From positions 8,356,025 through 8,420,024 of the forward strand of contig CM023542.1 in assembly GCA_013350335.1 (NCBI GenBank): DNA of 64,000 bases, given 5' to 3'. Source of the DNA: Chimonanthus salicifolius. Its lineage: Eukaryota > Streptophyta > Magnoliopsida > Laurales > Calycanthaceae. This document shows, piece after piece, positions 21,895 to 32,700 of this stretch (position 1 is its first letter; each line of letters begins with the position of its first letter). Below the pieces are notes generated by a model that did no database searches, was not told where the DNA came from, and worked only from the letters and a program-made list of their open reading frames with translations. The position numbers and the translations under genes are program-made.

Positions 21895-24480
21895 TCTAGG
21901 GTCATCCTAGGTATATAACTTTGTCACATGCTGCACAGGATCTGAACTCAACGACTTCGTCCATCCACTTCGAATTATTTGCAGGTTACTGTGAATCAAA
22001 TGGCTAGTATTTAGATCGAGTCAATGTTTATACTATTTTTCTTCATGCTCATTATTATTATATAAATATTAATTATACTTAGTTTAAAATAATTTCAAAA
22101 TATGCTAATTATTAGATTGAACTCGAGTTCTATAACTTCTATCTATGGCTAGAATTTTTTATTCTTGAAAATTATATTTTAAATAATTTTTCTATGCATC
22201 GAACTAACTGATCTTCATTATCTAATACTCTTGTACCAAAATATTTATCCAATTTCAAATTTTTTTTTTCTTAAGAATAAAGTAAGTATAGCTTTGACTT
22301 AATGTAAAAATGAAGGAATAAGACAAGTAATTTAGGACAATTTTAAAATTCATATATAATAAATATTTTGAGACAGAAAAAATATAAAATACACATTATT
22401 ATAATTTTGGTTGGTCCTAAAGCGTATGTCATATAGTGGGATTCTATCATTTTGTTAGGTGGACGGTTGATATCATGATACACTTGCCACGTGTATCAAA
22501 TTCAGCAATCAATAAAATACTTGGATATGATTTCATGTCTCCAACACGTTAGTCTTTAATAGATGCACACGGCTACCTTTTGTTTTAAGGTGGACTTCCA
22601 TTTCCTCGTTTGAATGGGTCTTTGGTCGGCTTGCTGCAATGATCTAATACCATCATCATTATAATCATCATTATCATCAGTTAATAATCTTATTTATTAA
22701 AAGTTAATCTATGAGTTTTTCTTTTCTAATATATTTCATTCAAATTAAATAGGAAGTTTTCAAGAAAATTTATAGAGAACAGGGTTTCTATACAAGTGGA
22801 GAACTTCCGTATTTACTTTTTCTGCCATTTAATTTTTTTTTTTTTTTTTATAAATCTAAAGTGAAGAGATAGATATTTTTTTAGCAAAGTGTAGAAATTT
22901 TAAACATTTAATTTTTTCACTTTTGCTAAGTAATAATGAATTACTACTTATAATATACAGAAGAACCTCATTTACAACCATGTACGCAAAAATTAAATAT
23001 TGGAGCCCCATCTTATTAATAAAATTTAAATTCACTTTACTAAGATTTCCTAACAAAATCTACCATGAGATTATGCCCATTTAACTCTACTTACCATTGA
23101 ACTGAACAGAGAAATATACAAATTATATTTAGTAATTTAATTTTTAATTGTAGTTTTATATGATGCGGCCATCAATCACGAAGTGTATGATGACCATATG
23201 GAGATGATGAGACTCTTAATGAAAATCTGGATGAAGCAAATGAACTTGCACTTTAGTACCATTCAAGAACCAATGAAAATAAATGAAAATCTCGACAGCT
23301 TTCCAACTTATCAAATTTCACCTCGATGAAAGTCCAGATGAGAAAATGTCTAATTATTTAACTTTAATAATTGAAGATCAATACAATATTATATACATTG
23401 AATCATTGTGACAAATACCGTTCTCGGAATAATAACGGGATATTTTTAAATTCTCGGATTTTTACCGGGAATTTAACAGGAAATCTCGCAGAAATTATAA
23501 TATTTAAAAAATAAAAAAATAGAATAAATAAAAAAATTAATGAAATAAAAATGGTATACGGAATTTACCGAAAATTTATCGAGAATTTACCAGAATATTA
23601 TCGCGTTATTAACGTTTATCACGTTTTAAACGCGATTTTATCGGGAATTTAGTGGAAATTTATCGTCGTGACGATAAGAACGCGTTTTTAACGCTATAAT
23701 GGTATTTTGTCGATGAAAATATGGTAAATTTTAATATATCACCATATTTGTGACAAGGCATTGAACATATGTTCATTCCTCTATGTGGGCTCCTTCTAAT
23801 ACAAATTAAAACTCGTACAATATTAGGGAAGTGAAAGGAGCAAGAACAGCGGTGGAGGTCCACCCTTACCCTTCCACAAATTCCGCGTAATGAGAAAAGT
23901 GGGAGAGAAGAGGCTGGAAAGCGGACGGAAGGAAAGACGAGGGGCCGCTCTCATTTTCACATGACGCCCTCCCATACGAAAGCAAACCCTTATGTCCCAA
24001 CATGACAGCATCATCTGCTACGTCACCCTTAAGACTTCAGCCGCTAACGCCATGTAAATTCGCAAATTTAAATAATTTATCCATATTAAAGAAATAATTT
24101 TTAAAACAACCCTTTTTATATAAAAAAAACATCTTTTTCATATTCAGCCACAACTTACCTTCCCTTTTTCTGAAAAATTCATTCCATTCTCCACCGTAAC
24201 AAGATGATATCCTAAGAGTTTGAAAAGAAGCTATTACCTTAGCTTAAGGTCTTCGAAGTGTTTTTTAGATTTTTTTTTATTCATGAGTTAGTTTCCATTT
24301 TTAGTTTTTTGCTTATTTTTCTCTTAATATATTAATCATTCAGAAAAAAAGAAGATGCAATTTTAAATAGAAGATAGTAATTGATAAATGAAGAATTATA
24401 TGATAAATAAGATAAAGTAATGAAAGTTAATGACTTTTAATAACTAAAATCTGTGAAATTTAAATTACAAAGATAAGATA
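21590..24480. other. AT-rich non-coding DNA
   Basis: No gene recognised. It holds an (AT)16 microsatellite (21860-21891), a run of CAT/ATC words at about 22647-22680, and at 23410-23710 a patch rich in TACCGG, TTATCG and AACGCG words whose ends (GACAAATACCGTT and the complement of AATGGTATTTTGTC) look weakly inverted, possibly an old MITE. Confidence 0.45.
21860..21891. repeat. (AT)16 microsatellite
   Basis: Uninterrupted TA dinucleotides. Confidence 0.95.
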
Positions 24481-24484
24481 ACTA

Positions 24485-24992
24485 GATGTGGGTCAAGTTA
24501 TTATTGGTGAAGATAATCATGGATCCCTTGATTATCTCTAATAGTCCCCTTCAAGCCCAACTCGCCATCAACAAGATTGAGCTTGCTACGAAGAGACCGA
24601 AAACGAGGGGAGCATAGACCTTTCATGAAGATGTTAGCCAATTGATCCTTAGTGGAGATAATTTTGATCACAAGTTGTTTATGAGCAACCATATCTCGAA
24701 CAAAGAAAAGTCAATCTCAACATGTTTTGTACGAGCGTGAAAAACTGGGTTGGCAGTGAGATAAGTAGCACCAATATTATCACACCAAAGAGTAGGAGGA
24801 CCAGGGAACCACACATGTAACTCTCCAAGAAGAAAGAGTAACCATGTGAGCTCAGCGAAAGCAGAGACAGTATATATAGAGGTTACAAAGAGTATCTACC
24901 ACTAAAGAATACACACACATACGGTTGATAAATCATTGACCATCCCGTGATTATCGGTGAGGATAATCACGGGTCCCTTGATTATCTCTAAT
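24485..24992 (-). mobile_element. Rearranged copia fragment (RNase H and LTR pieces)
   Basis: The minus strand encodes copia RNase H pieces: [28 protein letters not shown], then after a frame change KIISTKDQLANIFMKGL and LRSKLNLVDG. A purine tract (CTTGAAGGGGA) and the start of an LTR follow (TTAGAGATAATCAAGGGA, about 24540). The same LTR start recurs at about 24990, so an LTR piece (about 24880-24992) has been joined directly to the middle of RNase H. It is a scrap left by deletion or rearrangement. Confidence 0.8.
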
Positions 24993-24999
24993 AAACTTG

Positions 25000-26762
25000 A
25001 TATAGATGATTCTATTTTTATATACATCCGTTCACTTTATTGTTTTATATTAAAAATTTAATTGTAGTTGGATTTAAGTATTTCATTTTAATTCTAAATC
25101 CCTTTTTTATTAGTATCAGAGAATCTAGGGTAGGGGAGCATGTAATATATATTCCTAAAAGAATTTCGTGCTAAACAATGAGTTTTAAATATAACTCTTC
25201 TAAATCCATTTTAATATAATGATAGGGGAGCCTCAATTATTTGCTTTTATAGTCTTAAATGAGTAGATAACACTTTCTTTTATTTTAGTATTTTAAAAAT
25301 ATACAACATATATATTAAAAATATTATATGGAGGCGAATTTGGATTTTCAAGTGAGCGGTCCCACACAATAAAATTTCATATTAGACGTAAGGAAGCTTC
25401 GTTTTTTTTTTTCATTTCTAAAGATATAATAACATTGGGTTTTATCTCAAATAACAGAACAGTTGGCGTTATTTTATAATTTGACAAACAAGGAGTTATT
25501 TCATATCTTTCTCAAAAATAAAAGCGAATATCAAAATCAACGGTTCTTCTTCCCCTCTACTTTCCAGGAAAGAGAACATCGAAGAAATTCAACGAGCGTG
25601 GAAACGCATTTCCTCCTCTTTTCCTTGGATTTGCTTTCTTCTGATTTCTTTGAATTTGGATTTTATGTTCGTTTTCTTCTCGATCCCGTTTTTCATCCCA
25701 AATACATGACTACTTCTTGCTTAATTTGATTTTTTTTTTTTTTTGCAATGGCGATGTTTTTCATTCTCATCTTTGAAGTACTTGGATTTTTATAGATCGG
25801 AAGTTACTTCTCGGATTTGCACGTAAGGACCTGCATTTTCCGATAATTTCTTGTATAAAGAGAGTGATTTCGCGCTTCTGCTTGAAGAAAAAAAATTCTT
25901 TTTTTTTCTCAGGAAATTCGCTAGCTTTAGTCATAATCTACTGCAATCTGAACTTAACCGGAGTTCATTTTGTCTTGTGATCTGTTTTTTGGAATCGCGC
26001 GAGGAATTGAATATCTTGCGCTGAATTTGAGTCCTCCATTTCCAATTCTTTCGCAATGGCTGCGTAAATCCTTCACGCCATCTCGGTTCTAGATTTTAAA
26101 ATACTTTCAGAAGTGGATGATCTCTGTAATTTGACTTCCTTAAAAAAAAAAAATGGCGCTAGTTTTTGTTCTTGAAGTAATCTGACTTAGGTTCAGAACC
26201 AGTCTGAGGTAGGATCTGATTTACTTCATTCCCTTTTTTATCTTTTGTTTGAATAGCTACATGTCAGAACTTACTGTAGATTGTAATATATTTGTAAATC
26301 TAGATGGATTTGCTTTGATGTCCCCTTTCTGTGACTGTACCAGAATTCTATACTGAGATCTATTTGTGCAAATCCAGAAATAATTTCGGGTTGTATTTTA
26401 CAAATCCCCTCCAAAATTCTGTATCTAACAACAGTTGATCATCATATTGGTTCCAATCATGTGGTTTACCTTGCATTTGACCTTTCAATTTTGGTTGCCC
26501 CTATTGTATTGATGAGGTTCATGATGAATTCAAATGCAATTAGGGTCTAATGGGAGTGAATTAGAATGATACAAGTCATATAGGTTCCAATAATTTGGGA
26601 TAACGTGCATATGATCCTTCAATTTAGTTGCCCCTTTTTTTTTAAAAAAAAGAAAAAGCTTTGAACTTTGGTTGCCTTTGTTGATCTGATGAGGTTTTCA
26701 ATAAACCCAAATGTGAGTTGGACCAAATGGGAGGGAATTAGATGTTGATGGTGAAAGAAACT
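25000..26762 (+). promoter_or_regulatory. Presumed promoter and 5' leader of the NPR gene
   Basis: AT-rich DNA upstream of the NPR start codon. TTGAC W-box cores appear here (for example about 25478 and about 26129). From about 25540 the sequence becomes pyrimidine-rich, like a leader. A leader intron is possible, but no splice pair could be fixed. Small open frames here show no family match. Confidence 0.4.
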
Positions 26763-29700
26763 ATGGCTGACTCAGTAGAGCCATCATCTTCTATTAGTGT
26801 TACTTCGTCATCCTATCTATCTAATGGTACCAGTAATTTCAATGTGCCTACATCTGGTGGCCGCGAATCAGGAACCAGTCTAGAAGTTGTCAGTCTAAGC
26901 AGGCTCAGCTCTAATCTGGGAAAGCTCTTGCTTGACTCTGAGTTCGATTGCAGCGATGCAGAAATTGTTGTTGAAGGCATCCCAATTGGTGTTCACCGAT
27001 GTATTTTAGCTGCACGTAGTCAATTTTTCCATGACCTCTTCTCGCAGTCTGATGGATCTTCCCAACAAGATAGGAAACCGAAGTATTACATGAATGATTT
27101 GCTGCCTTATGGTAGGGTTAGGCATGAAGCCTTCATGATTTTCTTGAATTACTTGTATACGGGCAAGCTGAAGCCATCTCCACCAGAGGTGTCCACATGT
27201 GTTGATACTGCCTGTGCACATGATGCCTGCCGACCTGCAGTTAACTTTGCTGTGGAATTGATGTATGCTTCTTCTATTTTTCAGATAACAGAGCTGGTTT
27301 CACTTTTACAGGTCAGTTATTCTCTATTATGATGATCATTCACTTTAGCAGGAATTCATTCATGGTCATTCAGTACATGCACTTTTATATTTTTTATTAA
27401 AAGGCCTAAATCTGTTAGATAGCCAATTCATTCGTTTGGTAGCTTGAGTTTTTATACATTCTGCAGTTTCACAGAACATGATCTTCTGATATGGTTGAGT
27501 GAAAAAATTGAACTCATAGAACCCACCCTACAAAGATCCATTACTTTGATGACTTCAGTTTATATTAATTGTACAATGTCAACTTTTTGATAGGGTTGAG
27601 TGGAAAAATTGAACTCAGACAACCAACACAAGATAGATCCATTGGTTTGGTGGTTTGAGTTTATATAAATTGTGAAGTGTCAAAGAGCAGCATTATTCTT
27701 TTATAGGGATGATTGGAAAAACTGAACTTGGGTAGGTCTTACTACCTACTGTTAACTCATCCTAATGTTATGTTTTTATGATTTTGCTAGTTAATTTCAA
27801 CATCCACTTTGAAAGATTCTTCTTTTTGCAGTTCAGTTACTTTAGAACTTCTGAGCATCCAATTATATCTTGATTGATGGATACTCAAATGCTGACTAGA
27901 ACCAATTAGAAAAATGCTGGCAAGGGAGCAATATTCTGTTAAGAACATTAAAGTTTGTTACTTCTATAATCTACACACGCGCGCGCGCACACACACACAC
28001 ACAGAGGCAACATGAAATTCCAAATTTTCCCTAATTTTCTTGTGATTGGAGGATCTTGTGATTGTCTAATGATGCCCCCGACAAAGGGCTATTTAGAACT
28101 AATTGAAGGATGTAGTTCTTGCAGTTTGTTAAGGTTCTTCCTCATGCATGGCTTCATAGGAGGGAGAACCAATATTCGATTTTTCAGTGCCAAATCACAA
28201 ATGAAACTACAAAAAAGTACTGGAGGAAATTTTTTTACGTCTTCTGGAATGTTCATTTATTCCTGTTTTCAGAAATGATGAGCTTTGAGCAATCCCAGGT
28301 AGATGCAATAAATTGCTTTGATGATGATGATGATGTGATGAAGGTGACAAGCATTGAGAATCCTGTGATTTTAAAACTGGAAAAATACATTTCTGATAAC
28401 TGTTGTGTAGTTCTTTAATGGATCATCTCAACTTGGTTATCAGAACTACCTGTTTATGTTTCATTGTTGGCACAGTAGTTATAATCTCCATGCAAATTTC
28501 CAGCATCAATGGGATATTGTGTTTTTTACTTAAATATGGTCTTATGGTTATTGAAATGTGAATGCTATTGGTAGGAGCTTTTTCATGCCATAATGTTACA
28601 TGCATGCATTTCATTCTCTTCCCAGATTCGACCTGATTTTATTTATTTATTTATTTTATTATTATTGTTTTGATATGAGCTCCTCGCTAGAATGATATGG
28701 AAAATATAGCACAATTAATCAAAACAAAATTATTGTACTGACCTGAAGCCACGTAATTGTGCAGCGCCATCTTCAAAACTTTGTTGAGAAGGTACTTGTG
28801 GAAGACATAATACCAATTGTCCAGGTTGCCTTCTACTGCCATCTGAACCAACTTCTTACCCACTGTGCTCACAGAGTGGCACGTTCTGATTTTGACGACA
28901 TCTCTCTTGAGAAGGAACTCCCACATGATATTGTGGCCAACATCAAGGCCCTTCGTCTTAAATCTCAGCCAGATGGAACCGAAGCACAACCTGTGGACCC
29001 TGTGCATGAAAAGCAAATCCGGAGAATCCATAGGGCTCTGGATTCAGATGATGTTGAACTAGTAAAGATGCTTTTGAACGAATCAGGAATAACCTTGGAC
29101 GATGCAAATGCTCTTCACTATGCTGCTGCATATTGTGACTCTAAGGTTGTGGCTGAGGTGCTTGAGCTTGGTTTGGCCAATGTCAACCTCAAGAATGCTA
29201 GAGGATACACTGTGCTCCATATAGCTGCCATGCGTAGGGAGCCTGCAGTGATTGTATCGCTGCTAACAAGAGGTGCATCTGTTTCAGAGACAACATCAGA
29301 TGGCCAAAGTGCTGTTAGGATCTGTAGGAGGTTGACAAGAGCGAAGGATTACAATGCCAGGACAGAACAGGGACAGGAGTCCAACAAAGATCGGATATGC
29401 ATAGACATTCTAGAGCGTGAGATATTGAGAAACCCAATGGTTGGTGATGAATCCATCTTATCACCAATGATGTCTGATGATCTGCACATGAGGCTACTAT
29501 ATCTGGAAAATAGAGGTGAGATTCGTCCACAATGAATGCTTTTGCATAGTCTCATAGTAATTTTTGAAATTCTCATTTATGTACATTTCTAACCAATTGT
29601 TTGGTTTTCTTTCTATTGATCTGGTGGAAACTATGGGGATCCCACTAAAATAACCCACAATGGAAGAAAGTCGATATTTAACCTTTTTCCTGGACTATTT

Positions 29701-32700
29701 ATGTATTCTTGTCTCGACCATTTAAGTCTGTTGATTCAAATGTTAGTCTCTTCAATCTAACCAATTTTGAGTGCATATCTTGTCCGTGGTGTGTTCTAGC
29801 AAATCATCAATCTGGACCATAGAACCACAGGCTCCATATTTGCTGAGCCCCAAGTTTTAATATTTTATCTTATTTTTGTAGGTTTTATTCACATCTTATT
29901 GGCCACAATACATTGTAATGTTCGGTTTTTATTCTACTAGTCTTGCATAATGTATGGTCCCGTCCATATGTCTAATTTGTTTTTGTTAGAATTGTTGTAG
30001 CATAGTACTATAATATACATCATTTTGAAACTTGAGTATAGTTCCAATCATTCCCTGTTTGTACTAATCATTCTCACTTTGTAAATATGTTTGACATCAA
30101 TGAATCCTACTTTAAGTTCCACTCTAATGATTGAAATATCCACACCAAAATCACAGAGAAGATTCCAATGATTGAAATAATAATACTCCCATGTTTTACC
30201 AAACTAACGTCCCCAATATCCCCAATGAGGATCTGATATTTCAAGAATACAAGTGTATGATATTAAGATTACCTATGGGATCACCAAAAATTGTCTCTTT
30301 TTTTTTTTGAATGATGGGTAAGTATTTCATTCAAGAAGAAAAAGAAAAAGCCCAAATGGGGGAAAATGCACCATAAGCCCACAGCCCGGGCCAGGCCAAA
30401 AATAAGAACCCAATTGGTCCAAAGACAAAATGAACCCCAGATTGGACATCAAAAGAGAAAATCATAAAAACAGGTTAAACCCAAAACAGGTCCAATCAAG
30501 ACTGAAAGGACAAAATATTGAAAATACCAGTGCCCCTAACATATTGGGAGGCAAACATATGATAAATTTTTGTATTTCCAAGACAAACTATCTTCGGGCC
30601 ATTAGGGCCAAAACAATTGAGAAGTTTCCTGATGGCACGAAGATGGCAGAGAAGGGTCCAAAAGTTGGTATTGGGCTGGTTGATTAGGTTTGCCAAGTCC
30701 GAGCAAAGGAGCAGCTAATGGATCGGGTGACCCATCTGGGAAAGAAACAACAAAATTTTTTGGGCAAAGGTTAAGGAAGACAAATTCACATCGGGCCCAA
30801 TAGCAGGAATGCAAGTAACACCAGATAAATCATGGTCCCTACAGATGTAAAGTGCTCCCAGCTTGGGACCATAAGAATCAAAAGGAGAAATAAGAAGGTA
30901 TCCTCAGCCATGGTAAAATTGTCTCTTTTATAGTATAGAATTTAGACTTCATACTTCAGGTGGTGGAATAGGATAGCCATGGTAAATTCTAAATTTTCTT
31001 TTTTAAGTTAGTTCTTGGAAGTTGTGTAATTTCTTCATCAGGAAAGTACAATACTAACTTTTGCTTAACTGAAGCTAGAATCAAGTTCACTAGGAGGGAC
31101 TAAATCACTTTTGGCCAGACAACTGTTGGCCTCTTGTACCTAGATACATGCCAATCATGGAATATGCATAGAGGACCTCATGAATTAGGGGGTTGCCAAT
31201 TTTTGACCCCATTGTACCTCTTGAGGGTGTGATGTCTCATGTGGGAGTGGCCCAAAGTTTATTATTGAAGTACATGTTAACTACTACTAAGTCTTGCTCT
31301 TGAAGTAATTGCTTTTGTTGGCTTGCCGCAAACATTGGGAGTAGACTGAATGGGGCATTTTGGTTGTTTCTTCTTTCGATTGCTGCCCCTTTAATTCATT
31401 TGTTCATGGTTTGATAAGTTGCTCAAGAAATCAAAGCAAAGTGAGAAAAATAGAGAAAAGGGCTAGAAATAGACCAGAGGTTTCCCTATAAATAGAAGCA
31501 TCTCAAATTAATGAATAATCAAGCTTCCATTGACAACCCAAAATTCAGTTCTCTATTGAAGCACAATTGCTTTGATTTGATCAATTAAACATTCTATTAC
31601 GCACTCGGGGTGTTTTGGACTGGGAAATGTTCTTTAAGGGATTCTTCCAAGTAGAGGATTCTCTTTAATGGGTAAGGATATAAGTCGGGTCAAGTTCACA
31701 CCAAATTGACCCAACCTAACATATTTAAATGTAGAACTGATCCGACCCCAAGATACTTGAATTACCTGAGATAAAAAGAACTGTCCTGACCCATAAAAAC
31801 CCCCGAGAATTATGGACTCGACCTAGAAAATCAAGAGAGAGAGAGAGAAGTGGAAACATGAATACTAACATATACATATATATTATCGGATACCCTAAGA
31901 ATAGTTTTCATGGGACTTTTATGAGAACTTTGATTTGTGGGGCCCACATGGGACCTAATGGATCCAATTCCGCATCCACCTACCCTTTGTGAATTGAACC
32001 CATATCTAATTTGACTTTTAAAACCCATTGATTTAACCCAATGAATTTCCGTTATTAGATAAATGTGAAATTTTGGGGGACTTAAAAATATGATTTTTCT
32101 TATCCAATCAAGATGAAATTTTATAAGCACCATATACTAGCCAAGGCCTTCCAAACCCACCCATCCATGTGAGCCCAGGTGGCGCCCATTGGCCGTTCTC
32201 ATGAAGGTCTCCTGAGAACGGTTCTTTGGCGATCCTTGATATACACACGCATGTATGCACGCACATGCGCGCTCACTCACATGCGCGCGCGCACGCACAC
32301 ACACACACACGCGTGCGCACACACACACATATATATATGTCTTGGGTTTTGGTTTGTTAAACCCATACCTACCTGAGATTTTTCTAGGTCTTTCAATGTT
32401 TAAACCAAATGGGATTTGGGTTATGATGATGATGATGTTGGAACCAACCCTACCTTAAGATCGATGATTCTTGACTTGACCATAGCAATTTTTGGTTCGG
32501 TTCTAGTTGGATTCCAACCCAGCTTGCATCCGTATAGTGAGGGCTTCCCTAGTGGCTAGAAGGGAGGGGAATATAGACTTTGTAAAAGAGCGGTAGAATT
32601 CATGTGGCTTAGAAGTAGGAAACATTGAGAGCACATTGCTGCTTGATATAATTACCCCTACCTAAAAAACAAATTACCATACAAGATGCTTGAGGAGAAA

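Noticed and set aside
25463..25729. 88-codon frame upstream of NPR as a gene
   Set aside because: No family match; it lies in the presumed promoter/leader and reads as AT-rich non-coding sequence.
28012..28418. Short frames in NPR intron 1
   Set aside because: No match, and splicing over this region gives the expected NPR frame.
31640..31830. GGGTC/GACCC patch in NPR intron 2 as a MITE like 8252-8504
   Set aside because: Word content is similar, but no inverted ends or target duplication could be found.
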